Shown: positions 15,456 through 24,401, counted from the stretch's first letter. The stretch: 32,568 nucleotides of DNA from Actinomycetes bacterium (GCA_023336815.1 JAMBLJ010000151.1:1-32568); one strand, 5' to 3'. Notes: generated by a model not told the origin, from the sequence alone. Numbers and translations: made by a program.

Positions 15456-16280
15456 ATGAGAATCGGATACCAGGGCGAACCACACAGCTACAGCTATCGG
15501 GCGGCGAACGAGCTGTATCCCAATGGGGAGTACGTCGGTCACGGTGGGTTCGCCTCCGCTTTCGATTCTCTCGAGCATGGACAGGTCGATCTGCTCGTTG
15601 TGCCGGTCGAGAACTCGACCACTGGATCCGTTCTTCCGGTACTGGATAGGATCCCGGGAGACGAGAGCCATGTCAGGTTTTCGATCATCGCCGAGCACCT
15701 TGTTGAAGTGAGACACACGCTCCACGGTCTATCGGGTGCCTCGATTGAGGCGATTACCGAAGTGAGGTCGCATCCTCAAGCGCTGGCGCAGGCTGAACAC
15801 TTTCTTCTCGACCTCGGCGTCGAGGCAGTACCGACCCATGACACCGCAGGGGCTGTTCGTCAGGTGGCTGAGCTTGGTGACCCCACCGTTGCCGCTCTGG
15901 CACCGCCACGCGCTGGCGCGGCTTTCGGACTCGATGTTCTCCTCGAACATGTGCTTGACAAGGACCACAACACGACGCGATTCGTCGTGTTGAAGGTCGG
16001 CGAACCGGAGGTCCAGGCCGATGCCGACAAGACCACGATCGTTGTGACGTTCTCCCACACACCAGGGTCGCTGGCCCTCGTGCTCTCCGAACTTGGCCTT
16101 CGCGGGGCCAACCTCACGCGAATCGAGTCGAGGCCTGCGGGTGTTGCCTGGAACTATCGAACGTTCATCGATTTCGTCCACGAGCCTGGTCCCACGGGCG
16201 TGGACAGTGTGCTTGCTCCACCCCCTGCCCACGCAGCGGCGCTACTTAACCTCGGGTCGTATCGGGCCGTCGTTCGCTGA
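15456..16280 (+). CDS. pheA: Prephenate dehydratase with ACT domain
   Basis: A 274-residue cytosolic enzyme that converts prephenate to phenylpyruvate in phenylalanine synthesis. The catalytic PDT domain occupies about residues 1-180: 'RIGYQGEPHSYSYRAA', 'LLVVPVENSTTGSV' and the catalytic 'TTRFVVL' (Thr-Arg-Phe) near residue 175. The C-terminal ACT domain has 'SHTPGSLALVLSELGLRGAN' and 'LTRIESRPAG', the phenylalanine-binding ESRP motif, so feedback inhibition is expected. No chorismate mutase domain is fused, as is usual in actinobacteria. It follows the antiporter by 71 bp. Confidence 0.95.
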   Translation: MRIGYQGEPHSYSYRAANELYPNGEYVGHGGFASAFDSLEHGQVDLLVVPVENSTTGSVLPVLDRIPGDESHVRFSIIAEHLVEVRHTLHGLSGASIEAITEVRSHPQALAQAEHFLLDLGVEAVPTHDTAGAVRQVAELGDPTVAALAPPRAGAAFGLDVLLEHVLDKDHNTTRFVVLKVGEPEVQADADKTTIVVTFSHTPGSLALVLSELGLRGANLTRIESRPAGVAWNYRTFIDFVHEPGPTGVDSVLAPPPAHAAALLNLGSYRAVVR

Positions 16281-16287
16281 CGCTCCC

Positions 16288-16321
16288 CGGTTCCGCGTAG
16301 GCGCGATGCTACGGTTCCGCG
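16288..16321 (+). repeat. Two 10-bp direct repeats before the DNA methyltransferase
   Basis: CGGTTCCGCG occurs at 16288-16297 and again at 16312-16321, 24 bp apart start to start. A possible -10, TACGGT (16310-16315), overlaps the second copy, and the AGGAGGT ribosome site follows it at once. The spacing is compatible with an operator pair, but no regulator gene is adjacent. Confidence 0.5.
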
Positions 16322-16334
16322 CAGGAGGTAGCCC

Positions 16335-17213
16335 GTGGCCACAAGCACCGCCCGATTCGGCGCTGGGAAGCGCGAAGGGCACGATGCATCAGATTTCTAC
16401 GCACGCCGCATGGTGCAGCGCCGGGCTACCGAGGATCTGGGTGAGGTTGTCGACCCGCCTGTCGAGATCATCGACCAGCTCTTCCTTGGTTCTTCTGAGA
16501 TCATGACGCAGATTCCTGACAATTGTGTTGCGCTCATGATCACATCGCCTCCGTACAACGTCGGCAAAGATTACGACGATGACCTTGCCATCGACGAGTA
16601 CCTGGATTTGCTCAGGAGGGTGTTCGTCGAGTCGTACCGCGTGATTGAACCGGGGGGACGGGTAGCTGTGAATGTTGCCAACCTCGGCAGAAAACCCTAC
16701 CTGCCGCTCAACCAGTACGTAGCGGCTCTGCTCACCGAAATCGGTTTCGACCTCAGAGGCGAGATCATCTGGCAGAAGGCGAAATCCGCCGGGGGGTCAT
16801 GTGCGTGGGGTTCATGGCGGTCTGCGAAGAACCCGACACTCCGGGATGTCCACGAGTACATTCTCGTTGCTTCGAAGGGTACCTACAAGCGGCAACGGCG
16901 TGGGGAGGACACCATCTCGAAAGAGGAATTCCTCCAGGCGACTATATCTATTTGGGACATTCTTCCCGAATCAGCGCGACGGGTTGGCCATCCCGCACCG
17001 TTCCCTGTCGAACTGCCTCGGCGGCTCATCGAGCTGTACACCTTCGAGAGCGATCTCGTCCTCGATCCTTTCCTGGGGTCAGGAACGACGGCTGTTGCCG
17101 CCGTCGAATCGAATCGGCACTACGTTGGATACGATCTGAGTGCCGAGTACCTTGAGATCGCAGAGAGGCGTATCCACGAGGGCCGCGTCGGCAAGCGCAA
17201 CGTTCAGACCTGA
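16335..17213 (+). CDS. Orphan site-specific DNA methyltransferase, beta class (N4-cytosine or N6-adenine)
   Basis: A 292-residue amino-methyltransferase. Catalytic motif IV 'TSPPYNVGKDY' is at residues 70-80 and SAM-binding motif I 'DPFLGSGTTAVAA' is at 244-256. Motif IV before motif I is the beta order. TSPPY is common in N4-cytosine enzymes but also occurs in N6-adenine enzymes, so the base is open. GTG 16335 is fixed by an AGGAGGT ribosome site, the best in the window. No restriction endonuclease, specificity subunit or mobile-element gene is adjacent; the next gene starts one base after the stop and is a membrane protein. A solitary enzyme may methylate the genome for regulation or be a remnant of a restriction system. 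Confidence 0.93.
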   Translation: MATSTARFGAGKREGHDASDFYARRMVQRRATEDLGEVVDPPVEIIDQLFLGSSEIMTQIPDNCVALMITSPPYNVGKDYDDDLAIDEYLDLLRRVFVESYRVIEPGGRVAVNVANLGRKPYLPLNQYVAALLTEIGFDLRGEIIWQKAKSAGGSCAWGSWRSAKNPTLRDVHEYILVASKGTYKRQRRGEDTISKEEFLQATISIWDILPESARRVGHPAPFPVELPRRLIELYTFESDLVLDPFLGSGTTAVAAVESNRHYVGYDLSAEYLEIAERRIHEGRVGKRNVQT

Positions 17214-17214
17214 T

Positions 17215-17856
17215 ATGCCCCCAATCGAACGGGCACTGCTCCGCACGATCCCATGGCTCCTCGTTGGACTCGTCATGTCACTTCCGCTGATCTTCGTGTC
17301 GCCAGGTGACGAGCCGATGGGGTGGTTCGTCGGCCAACTCGTGGCTCTCGTAGCCTTCTCGTTCGGCTTGACGTCCGTGCTCCTTCCGTTCGGTGACGAA
17401 CGCTGGTTCCTCGAGGCGAATTGGGGCGAATGTTGGCGGCTGGTCGCGAGCGGAGCAGGTCTTGTTGCGCTCGTCACAGGCACAACCGCCCTGGTCACCC
17501 TTGCATCGTCCTCAGCTCTGGGTTTCGATCCCTCACTCCAGTTTCTTCAGCTGTTATCGGCGCTCGATATCGCTTGGGCGGGAGCGGCCCTCATGGTCGG
17601 TACCTACAGAGCTTCCACGCGCCCCTGGGCGCTGGTCGCTGGAGCCATACTCGGCGTGATCTGCGTCTGGTCGATCTGGAACTACCTGTCCAACGTGGGG
17701 TTCGGCCCAAGCGGCTCCTGGATAGCCTCGGGTCCTGACCTCATGCGCTACGTGATCCCCTTCGATGTGATGGCTGCCGTTGTTGCTATTGGAGTGTTCC
17801 TCCTCGGCGTGCGGTCTCAACTCCGCGAGATCGAGCAGCCAAGCGCCCAGTCGTAG
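17215..17856 (+). CDS. Hypothetical membrane protein, about six TM helices
   Basis: A 213-residue hydrophobic protein from ATG 17215, one base after the methyltransferase stop, so translational coupling is likely. Membrane segments can be placed near residues 8-27, 38-58, 76-100, 112-132, 139-160 and 178-200. A small acidic-aromatic loop lies between the second and third helices. I do not recognise a family. The 3' end overlaps the convergent DUF547 gene by 40 bp, and both proteins look intact through the overlap. Coupling to a DNA methyltransferase is unusual and no functional link is apparent. Confidence 0.75.
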   Translation: MPPIERALLRTIPWLLVGLVMSLPLIFVSPGDEPMGWFVGQLVALVAFSFGLTSVLLPFGDERWFLEANWGECWRLVASGAGLVALVTGTTALVTLASSSALGFDPSLQFLQLLSALDIAWAGAALMVGTYRASTRPWALVAGAILGVICVWSIWNYLSNVGFGPSGSWIASGPDLMRYVIPFDVMAAVVAIGVFLLGVRSQLREIEQPSAQS

Positions 17857-18608
17857 GGCATGAATTTGACCTTCGGCTGGGATACCCAGATGTAGTCAGC
17901 ATCATCGCGAGACATCCAGAACGCGATGGTGTTGCGTAGCCGCTCGGGGAGAGCGGGAGTGAGGTTTGGCATCGTGTACGGCCGGGTGAAATCGCCGCCG
18001 TACCATTTGAAGACGGACGACAGCCACAGGGTATTGTCCGATCTCGAGACCTGGGCTGCGCCGTGGGTGATAAAGATGCGAAGTTGGTCGTCGAGCTGGA
18101 CGTCCAGCCTCGCTCCGACATACGGTTCTCCTCGCAGTGTGGGACACGACGCAGAGCCGCAGACGAGGGCTCCATGGATCCTCGGATCCCGAAACCGACG
18201 GATCTTGCCATGTTCGATATCATCGAGCGAGAGGATCTCCCCTGCGATAACTGCCCAAGGGTCTGAGAATGCTCCTGGAACTCTCAGAACCGATGCGGAA
18301 TCCTGATCGAACGCCGCAGCGGCCGTGCGGAGGGCTCCAGCGTTGTAGAGGTTCATCCAGAAGGCGAGCGCCTCAGCGGGATCGAGCGTGTTGGGCTCTT
18401 CCGATTCCATCGTATCGCGGTATGTGTCGAGTGCCGGGATGTTGTTGCTCAAGGAGGCAACGCCGCTCGCTTCGAGCTCCTCGAGCACCGGAACGAGCCC
18501 GCTGTGGTCGACCGTTCTGCTCGCAGCAGTATCGGGTTGTGGCGACGAGAGCCGTCTCGCACGCACCATACTCCAGCCGGCGACTGCGGGGTTGGGTCCA
18601 GAGCTCAT
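17817..18608 (-). CDS. DUF547 domain protein
   Basis: A 263-residue protein. DUF547 marks are 'EALAFWMNLYNAGALRTA', 'PRIHGALVCGSASCPTLRGEPY', 'LSSVFKWYGGDF' and the terminal 'MPYDWAL'. The Cys-x4-Cys in 'VCGSASCP' and nearby Asp and His residues are conserved in the family, whose biochemical role is unknown; a papain-like fold has been suggested. There is no clear signal peptide from the ATG at 18608, although a later in-frame ATG is possible. It lies 39 nt downstream of nhaA on the same strand and is probably cotranscribed. The C-terminus overlaps the convergent membrane protein gene by 40 bp. Confidence 0.88.
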   Translation of the reverse strand: MSSGPNPAVAGWSMVRARRLSSPQPDTAASRTVDHSGLVPVLEELEASGVASLSNNIPALDTYRDTMESEEPNTLDPAEALAFWMNLYNAGALRTAAAAFDQDSASVLRVPGAFSDPWAVIAGEILSLDDIEHGKIRRFRDPRIHGALVCGSASCPTLRGEPYVGARLDVQLDDQLRIFITHGAAQVSRSDNTLWLSSVFKWYGGDFTRPYTMPNLTPALPERLRNTIAFWMSRDDADYIWVSQPKVKFMPYDWALGCSISRS

Positions 18609-18647
18609 GACCAGAACAACGAAGAACCGTGGGGGTGTGTTCCCGAT

Positions 18648-20054
18648 TCAGCTCGCCTTGGTGAGCTTGTCGGCGACGTCGTCGCTGGAATGGTCGTGAT
18701 TGTCGAGCCATCGGAGGACAAAGAATCCTGTGATACCCGCGACACCCGACCCGATGAAGATCCCGAGCTTCGCCTCGTTGGCAAAGAGCTCGTGTCTGAA
18801 CGCGAGTTCGGTGACGAACAGGGAAACGGTGAAACCGATTCCAGCGAGCATGCCGAGTCCGAGAACCGTTGTCATCGTGGTGCGCTTTGGAAGGACTCCC
18901 AGCTTGAGCTTGAGGCCTATCCACGTGGCCCCGGCGATACCGAGTGGTTTTCCGACCATCAAACCGACTGCGACACCGAGGAGGATCGGACTTGTCAATT
19001 GCTCGCCGACGGATGCATCGGCACCGATGAATCGCACACCGGCATTCGCCAGTGCGAACAGCGGCACGATCACGAACGATGACCACGGGTGGAGTGCGTG
19101 CTCGAGGCGATCGAGGGGCGAGACAGAAGCCTTTGCGACCTCAGCGAGTTCGAGCGCATCCTGGTCGAGTCGCTCGGCTGCGTGCGGCGATGCCCTGTTG
19201 ATGTCCCATCTGTTGAGAACGGCGACAGCCTTCTGACGAAACTGTTCGTCTGTGTACCTTGCGTATACGGGTGTCATGAGACCGAGGACCACGCCAGCGA
19301 TCGTTGCGTGAACTCCTGATTCGAGCAGGGAGTACCACACGAATACCCCGACGGGTACGTAGAAGAGCAGGTTCTGGATGCCGGATTTCCTAGCGATGTA
19401 GGTGACGACCAGTCCACCGATCGCAAGTGCGAGGTACAGCAGATCGAGTTCCTCGGTGTAGAAAACAGCGATGACCGCGATCGCACCGATGTCATCGACG
19501 ATCGCGAGCGCGAGAAGAAACAGTTTCGCACCAACTGACACGCGCGAACCGAGGAGTGCCACAACGCCGACCGAAAACGCGATGTCCGTTGCCATCGGGA
19601 CACCCCAGCCGCGGATCGCCTCAGCATCTCCCGTCGGGACCACGAATGCGAGGTAGATCAGTGCAGGGATGACCATGCCGCCGAGGGCAGCCATTGCCGG
19701 AAGGGAAGCCTTCTTGATCGAGTTGAGCTCCCCCACGACCAGTTCCCGTTTGATCTCGAGACCGACAACGAAGAAGAAGATGGCCATCAAACCATCGTTG
19801 ACAAGATCCTTGACAGTTTCATTGAGGTGGACGACTGCGAAGCTGAGCTCGATTTCCGTGTTGAAGAAGGTGAAGTAACTCTCGTAGAACGGCGAATTCG
19901 CCCACACGATGGCGATCAAGGCAGCTATGAGGAGAACGATGCCACCAGCAGCCTCGACGCGTGTGAACCGCAGGACCGGTCGCAGGAAGCGTTTGGGTAC
20001 GACTGCGTCGGACGCTAGCCAGGTGTCATGGATGAGGTCGTCGTTGTGGGCCAT
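18648..20054 (-). CDS. nhaA: Na+/H+ antiporter NhaA
   Basis: A 468-residue inner-membrane antiporter that exchanges cytosolic Na+ for protons. It carries the NhaA core: 'EAAGGIVLLIAALIAIVWANSP', 'DGLMAIFFFVVGLEIKRE', 'ATDIAFSVGVVALLGSRV' (the Asp133 equivalent), 'ALAIVDDIGAIAVIA' (the Asp163-Asp164 pair) and 'ESGVHATIAGV'. The late '(G)LGMLAGIGFTVSLFVTELAF' helix holds the conserved lysine-region fold. It is longer than the ~390-residue E. coli protein because of a longer cytosolic loop with 'SPLDRLEHALHPW', common in actinobacteria. The start is ATG 20054; on the minus strand TAGTCT is 9 nt upstream. DUF547 follows in the same direction. Confidence 0.96.
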   Translation of the reverse strand: MAHNDDLIHDTWLASDAVVPKRFLRPVLRFTRVEAAGGIVLLIAALIAIVWANSPFYESYFTFFNTEIELSFAVVHLNETVKDLVNDGLMAIFFFVVGLEIKRELVVGELNSIKKASLPAMAALGGMVIPALIYLAFVVPTGDAEAIRGWGVPMATDIAFSVGVVALLGSRVSVGAKLFLLALAIVDDIGAIAVIAVFYTEELDLLYLALAIGGLVVTYIARKSGIQNLLFYVPVGVFVWYSLLESGVHATIAGVVLGLMTPVYARYTDEQFRQKAVAVLNRWDINRASPHAAERLDQDALELAEVAKASVSPLDRLEHALHPWSSFVIVPLFALANAGVRFIGADASVGEQLTSPILLGVAVGLMVGKPLGIAGATWIGLKLKLGVLPKRTTMTTVLGLGMLAGIGFTVSLFVTELAFRHELFANEAKLGIFIGSGVAGITGFFVLRWLDNHDHSSDDVADKLTKAS

Positions 20055-20139
20055 TGCCTAGCAAGACTAGTGAGAACGCGAAGCCAGACTGAGACGATGG
20101 CAACCGCCCACTACCATCGACGGAGTTGGGAGGTACCGG

Positions 20140-21072
20140 TTGGGGATAGACATCATCAGAGTGATCGCCGGCCTGGTCATCCTGATCGTTGCAGCAGATC
20201 GACTTGTGGTATCGGCAGTCCGCGTCTCGAAGGTGCTCAACGTCTCAACGGTTGTGATCGGTGCCGTGGTGGTCGGATTCGGAACCTCGGTCCCGGAATT
20301 TGTCGTCTCTGCGGTAGCGAGTAGCACCGGCCAACTCGATCTCGCGTTGAGTAACGTCGTCGCTTCGAATACGTCGAACCTGACGCTTGTGCTTGGTCTC
20401 GCTGCGATTATGACTGTGGTCTCGACAACGCACACCGTCATCAAGCGGGAAGGTCTCTTGATGATGGCTGCCGTGGCAGCTCTGGCGATCGTGTTGATTC
20501 CGATGTCGGTGACCCGCGTCGAGGGTGTCGCTCTTCTTTTGGGAATGATCGTGGCGATCTTCCTTCTTATCCGGTGGGCACGGGTCGGTGTCTCCGATTC
20601 GTCTGACGACGCCTACGACATCGAGGCGGATTCCGAGCGTGTCTGGCTGGAGGTCATCTACGGTGTGGCAGCTCTTACAGCCACGGTGATTGCCGGGTAT
20701 CAATTGCTGCTCGGTGTTGTAGGTATCGGCGACCACTTGGGACTGTCGGTTGTGTTCATGGGCTTGATCACTGGTGTTGGGACGAGCCTGCCAGAGTTGT
20801 CTGCTGCAATTGCTGCCGCTCGAAGAAAGCAATCAGACCTCGTACTCGGCAACGTGCTTGGATCGAATGTCTTCAACTCTCTCGGGGTTGCCGGGCTTGC
20901 GATCGTGATCGGGCCGGGGGCGCTGGAGTTGTTCAATCCATGGCTTGTCGGTTTGATGGTCGGATCGGCCATTTTCGCCGGATTTTTTGCTTTCACTGGT
21001 CAGCGGATCGCACGATGGGAGGGGTTCGTGCTCCTGAGCCTGTTTGGCATCTACTCGGCAGCCTCGATATGA
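20140..21072 (+). CDS. Ca2+(Na+)/cation exchanger, CaCA family (YrbG-like)
   Basis: A 310-residue membrane antiporter with two inverted five-helix repeats. Alpha-1 is 'VVGFGTSVPEFVVSAVAS' followed by 'LALSNVVASNTSNLTLVLG'; alpha-2 is 'GVGTSLPELSAAIAAA' followed by 'LVLGNVLGSNVFNSLGVAG'. The second repeat keeps the canonical G-N-x2-G-S-N, while the first reads S-N-x2-A-S-N, a small departure. The two ion-binding glutamates in the TS[VL]PE motifs are present. The start is TTG 20140, with a GGGAGG site 7 nt upstream. The stop overlaps the polX start (ATGA), so the two genes are translated as a pair even though the products are unrelated. Confidence 0.92.
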   Translation: MGIDIIRVIAGLVILIVAADRLVVSAVRVSKVLNVSTVVIGAVVVGFGTSVPEFVVSAVASSTGQLDLALSNVVASNTSNLTLVLGLAAIMTVVSTTHTVIKREGLLMMAAVAALAIVLIPMSVTRVEGVALLLGMIVAIFLLIRWARVGVSDSSDDAYDIEADSERVWLEVIYGVAALTATVIAGYQLLLGVVGIGDHLGLSVVFMGLITGVGTSLPELSAAIAAARRKQSDLVLGNVLGSNVFNSLGVAGLAIVIGPGALELFNPWLVGLMVGSAIFAGFFAFTGQRIARWEGFVLLSLFGIYSAASI

Positions 21073-22799
21073 GCGCGTCGAACGTTTCTATCGTGTCGGC
21101 ACTCCGCCAGCTTGTCGCATACACACAACTCGAAGATGGTCAGAGCCAATCCTTCCGTACCAGAGCATACGAGAAGGCGATCGATGCGATCGTTGCCTGT
21201 CCCGATGAGATCGGTGCATATAGCCTCGCAGAGCTCAAGGCCATGGACGGCATCGGCGATTCCACGGCACGCAAGATCATAGAGTTCTCTGCGAACGGAA
21301 GTATCGGCAAGGTTGAGCGTCTCAAGGCAAAGTTCCCGCCGTCGATGCTGGATCTCATGAGGATCCCTGGTCTTGGACCCAAGACAGTGCTCGCTCTACA
21401 GAAGCATCTTGGTGTGACCGACGTGGATGGGCTCAAGACCGCCCTGTCCAAGGAACAGCTCAGAACACTCCCTGGGCTTGGGATCAAGAGCGAACAGAAG
21501 ATCGCAGAATCGATCGAGCTATTGGGGCTCCATTCTGATGCGACCCGCAGACCCATCTATGACGCGATGCAGATCGCTCGACGTGTGATGAGTGAGCTCG
21601 GACGATCGGGCGATGTTGTTTCGATGGAGTATGCAGGGAGTCTGCGAAGACTTTCAGAGACGATCGGTGATATCGACATCCTCGTTACATCGGATCAACC
21701 GAAGAACGTCGTCGCTGCCTTTCTTGCGCTGCCTGGTGTCACTGCTGTTCTCGGGTCAGGGGGGACGAAGGCCTCAGTTGTCATCGATGACTCGATACAG
21801 GTCGACCTTCGCGTGGTATCCGATGAGGCGTTCGGCGCAGCGCTGATGTACTTCACAGGATCGAAGGGCCACAACATCATCCTGCGCCAGCGCAGTCTGA
21901 ACCGTGGCCTCACCCTCAACGAGTACTCGTTGTCAAGCGTCGAAACCGGTGATGTGCTCGCAGCGAAGACCGAAAGCGAGATCTACGCGGAGCTCGGTCT
22001 GCAATGGATAACACCAGAGGTTCGGGAGGGGACATCGGAGATCGCTGCCGCCGATGACGGAGCGCTCCCCGCACCCGTCCGCGTCACTGATATTCGTGGG
22101 GACCTCCATGTACACACGTCCTGGTCGGGTGACGGCCGCAGTTCGCTCGCAGAGATGCTCGATGCCGTTGTGGAACGTGGTCTCGAATACGTGGCGATCA
22201 CAGACCACGCGGAAGACCTGGCGATCAATGGCCTCAGCCGTGAGCGGATGAAACAACAGGCCGAGGAGCTCGACATGCATCGCGAACGGCTTCCACAGCT
22301 CACGATCCTGCATGGTGTCGAACTGAACATCGGTGCGGACGGATCGGTCGACTACGATCCCGACTTCCTTGAGATGTTCGACGTTGGTGTCGCTTCGGTT
22401 CACTCCCATTTCGACCTCGAAGAAGGCGCCCAGACCGAGAGACTGCTCACAGCCCTGGCGAACCCGGCAGTGACCGTGTTGGGGCATCCAACGGGAAGAA
22501 AGATCGGTCGAAGGCCTGGCATCCGTTTCGACGCGAATGCTGTGTTCGATGCAGCAGCCGCTACAGCGACGGCTCTCGAGATCAACTGCAGTTTGCATCG
22601 ACTCGATCTTCCTGCAGCGATGCTTCGTAAAGCCGTCGATGTGCAAGGCGTGATGTTCACGATCTCGACTGATTCTCATCGTGTAGCTGAGCTCGAGAAC
22701 ATCCGGTGGGGTGTATCCCAGGCCCGCAAGGGATGGGTCCCTCGAGAAAGGGTGCTCAACTCATTGCCAAAACATGAATTCCTCTCCCAAATCGGCTGA
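21069..22799 (+). CDS. polX: Family X DNA polymerase with PHP domain
   Basis: A 576-residue repair polymerase with a 3'-5' exonuclease. The N-terminal ~150 residues hold helix-hairpin-helix DNA-binding modules ('LKAMDGIGDSTARKIIEF', 'LMRIPGLGPKTVLAL', 'LPGLGIKSEQKI'). The polymerase palm follows, with 'YAGSLRRLSETIGDIDILV' (the catalytic Asp-x-Asp) and the third Asp in 'IQVDLRVV'. The C-terminal PHP domain, from about residue 340, has 'DLHVHTSWSGDG', 'AITDHAEDL', 'HGVELNI', 'SVHSHF', 'LGHPTGR' and 'STDSHR', so the metal site looks complete. The length fits bacterial PolX (about 570). ATG 21069 overlaps the exchanger's stop. Confidence 0.96.
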   Translation: MSASNVSIVSALRQLVAYTQLEDGQSQSFRTRAYEKAIDAIVACPDEIGAYSLAELKAMDGIGDSTARKIIEFSANGSIGKVERLKAKFPPSMLDLMRIPGLGPKTVLALQKHLGVTDVDGLKTALSKEQLRTLPGLGIKSEQKIAESIELLGLHSDATRRPIYDAMQIARRVMSELGRSGDVVSMEYAGSLRRLSETIGDIDILVTSDQPKNVVAAFLALPGVTAVLGSGGTKASVVIDDSIQVDLRVVSDEAFGAALMYFTGSKGHNIILRQRSLNRGLTLNEYSLSSVETGDVLAAKTESEIYAELGLQWITPEVREGTSEIAAADDGALPAPVRVTDIRGDLHVHTSWSGDGRSSLAEMLDAVVERGLEYVAITDHAEDLAINGLSRERMKQQAEELDMHRERLPQLTILHGVELNIGADGSVDYDPDFLEMFDVGVASVHSHFDLEEGAQTERLLTALANPAVTVLGHPTGRKIGRRPGIRFDANAVFDAAAATATALEINCSLHRLDLPAAMLRKAVDVQGVMFTISTDSHRVAELENIRWGVSQARKGWVPRERVLNSLPKHEFLSQIG

Positions 22800-22829
22800 T
22801 TCGCATTCGAAATAGGGTTCAATAGCCCC

Positions 22830-24398
22830 ATGACGGAACAACAAGAGACGAGAGCCAGGGCCGAGCAGGCAGTTAAGGCGAAGCGCAGGTCCGGTTGGGC
22901 AGGTGTGGCGGGTGTTGCTGTTGCACTCGGCATGACGGAGTTCTTCGCCGGGTTCACCGTCGACATCCCGTCGGCGATCTCAGCCATCGGATCCTACGTG
23001 GTCGATGCGTCACCCGCATGGCTGAAGACGTTTGCGATCTCTGCTTTCGGTACATCCGACAAGGCTGTTCTCGCCATATCCATCTTCATCGTTGCTCTCG
23101 TCATCGGGTTCTTTCTCGGCAAAGCTTCGGTCAAGCGACCCCTCCCGATGTTCATCGGCTTCACTATTGCTGGCCTTGTCGGATTCGCGGCTCAACTGAC
23201 ACAACCCGGGGTCTCTGGACCACTCGCGTTCGCTTCGACCCTCGTCTCCATGGGCATCGGGCTCCTCACTTGGTTCGGGATCAAGCAATGGACGGATGTG
23301 CCCTCCAGGGACGTGACGGACAACGACGTGACTGACATAGCCAGGCGTCGCCTTGTCATGGGGCTTGCGGGTGCTGCCACTGTGACCGTGATCGCCATCG
23401 GAGTCGGTCGTGGACGTATCCGCTCACGTGCGGAAGCGCAGCGCGCTGCGCTCAACCTCGCCGAGCCGGTAGAGGTCGCTCTCGAACCAACAGATGCACA
23501 CGATTTCGGTGTTGCTGGTGTGTCTCCAATCGTGGTCGGCAACGCAACCTTCTACCGCATCGACACGGCACTCGTGGTTCCAACGATCGATCCGGAAGAC
23601 TGGACGCTCAGGATCCATGGGATGGTCGACGAGGAGGTCGAGCTGAAGTACAGCGACATCGCATTCATGCCGCTCGTTGAGCGGTACGCGACACTGTCGT
23701 GTGTATCCAACGAGGTCGGTGACAATCTCGTTGGCAACGCGCTGTGGACCGGCGTGATGCTTCGCGATATCCTCAACATGGCCGGTGTTCAAAGCGGTGC
23801 CGAACAGATCGTTGGTCGTTCGATCGATGGGTTCACCGCCGGGTTCCCCAAGGAATACGCATTCGACGATCGTGATGCGATGCTCGTGATCGGCATGAAT
23901 CGCGAGGTGCTTCCTGCGAACCATGGTTTTCCCGCCAGGCTCGTTGTTCCAGGTCTGTACGGCTACGTGTCTGCAACGAAGTGGCTCACTGAGATCGAAG
24001 TCACGACGTGGGATGGGTTCGATGGGTACTGGATTCCACGCGGTTGGTCGAAGCAAGGACCCATCAAGACGCAGTCACGGATCGATCGTCCGCGCAACCG
24101 GTCAAAGATCGAGGCCGGTGTGTTCACACTTGGTGGCGTAGCTTGGGCGCCGACAAAGGGCATCGACATGGTCGAGGTACAGATCGACGGTGGCCCCTGG
24201 CAGGTCGCCGAACTCACTGACCCGTTGTCGGACAACTCGTGGATCCAGTGGAAGCTCGATGCCGACATGGCGGCGGGCGAACACATCGTCTCTGTGCGAG
24301 CCACTGACGCAACCGGTTTCACCCAGGGATCGGTTGAGGTCTCCCCCCGCCCCGACGGTGCCGAAGGCTGGCACACGATCAGATTGCTCGCCGAGTAA
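22830..24398 (+). CDS. Membrane-anchored molybdopterin-dependent oxidoreductase, sulfite-oxidase type
   Basis: A 522-residue protein. An N-terminal region of about 180 residues has four membrane helices; a fifth follows an 'ARRRLVMGLAGAATVTVIAI' segment. The cofactor domain, residues about 215-400, has 'LSCVSNEVGDNLVGNALWTGV', where Cys291 is the expected molybdenum ligand, and 'NHGFPARLVVPGLYGY(V)SATKW'. The C-terminal ~110 residues are the dimerisation domain ('(V)EVQIDGGPWQ', 'AGEHIVSVRATD'). The catalytic part probably faces outward. Substrate is unknown; members oxidise sulfite or reduce sulfoxides and protein methionine sulfoxide. No separate haem subunit is adjacent. Confidence 0.92.
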   Translation: MTEQQETRARAEQAVKAKRRSGWAGVAGVAVALGMTEFFAGFTVDIPSAISAIGSYVVDASPAWLKTFAISAFGTSDKAVLAISIFIVALVIGFFLGKASVKRPLPMFIGFTIAGLVGFAAQLTQPGVSGPLAFASTLVSMGIGLLTWFGIKQWTDVPSRDVTDNDVTDIARRRLVMGLAGAATVTVIAIGVGRGRIRSRAEAQRAALNLAEPVEVALEPTDAHDFGVAGVSPIVVGNATFYRIDTALVVPTIDPEDWTLRIHGMVDEEVELKYSDIAFMPLVERYATLSCVSNEVGDNLVGNALWTGVMLRDILNMAGVQSGAEQIVGRSIDGFTAGFPKEYAFDDRDAMLVIGMNREVLPANHGFPARLVVPGLYGYVSATKWLTEIEVTTWDGFDGYWIPRGWSKQGPIKTQSRIDRPRNRSKIEAGVFTLGGVAWAPTKGIDMVEVQIDGGPWQVAELTDPLSDNSWIQWKLDADMAAGEHIVSVRATDATGFTQGSVEVSPRPDGAEGWHTIRLLAE

Positions 24399-24401
24399 AT
24401 C

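Noticed and set aside
16335-18608. A defence island around the DNA methyltransferase
   Set aside because: The neighbours are pheA, a plain membrane protein and DUF547; no nuclease, helicase, toxin or NTPase is present to make a system.
20940-21068. Longer N-terminus for PolX
   Set aside because: The extra 43 codons lie inside the exchanger gene, and the family begins at ATG 21069 in an ATGA overlap.
21933-22679. 248-codon minus-strand frame inside polX
   Set aside because: It is a shadow of the PHP domain with no motif, and the plus-strand gene is beyond doubt.
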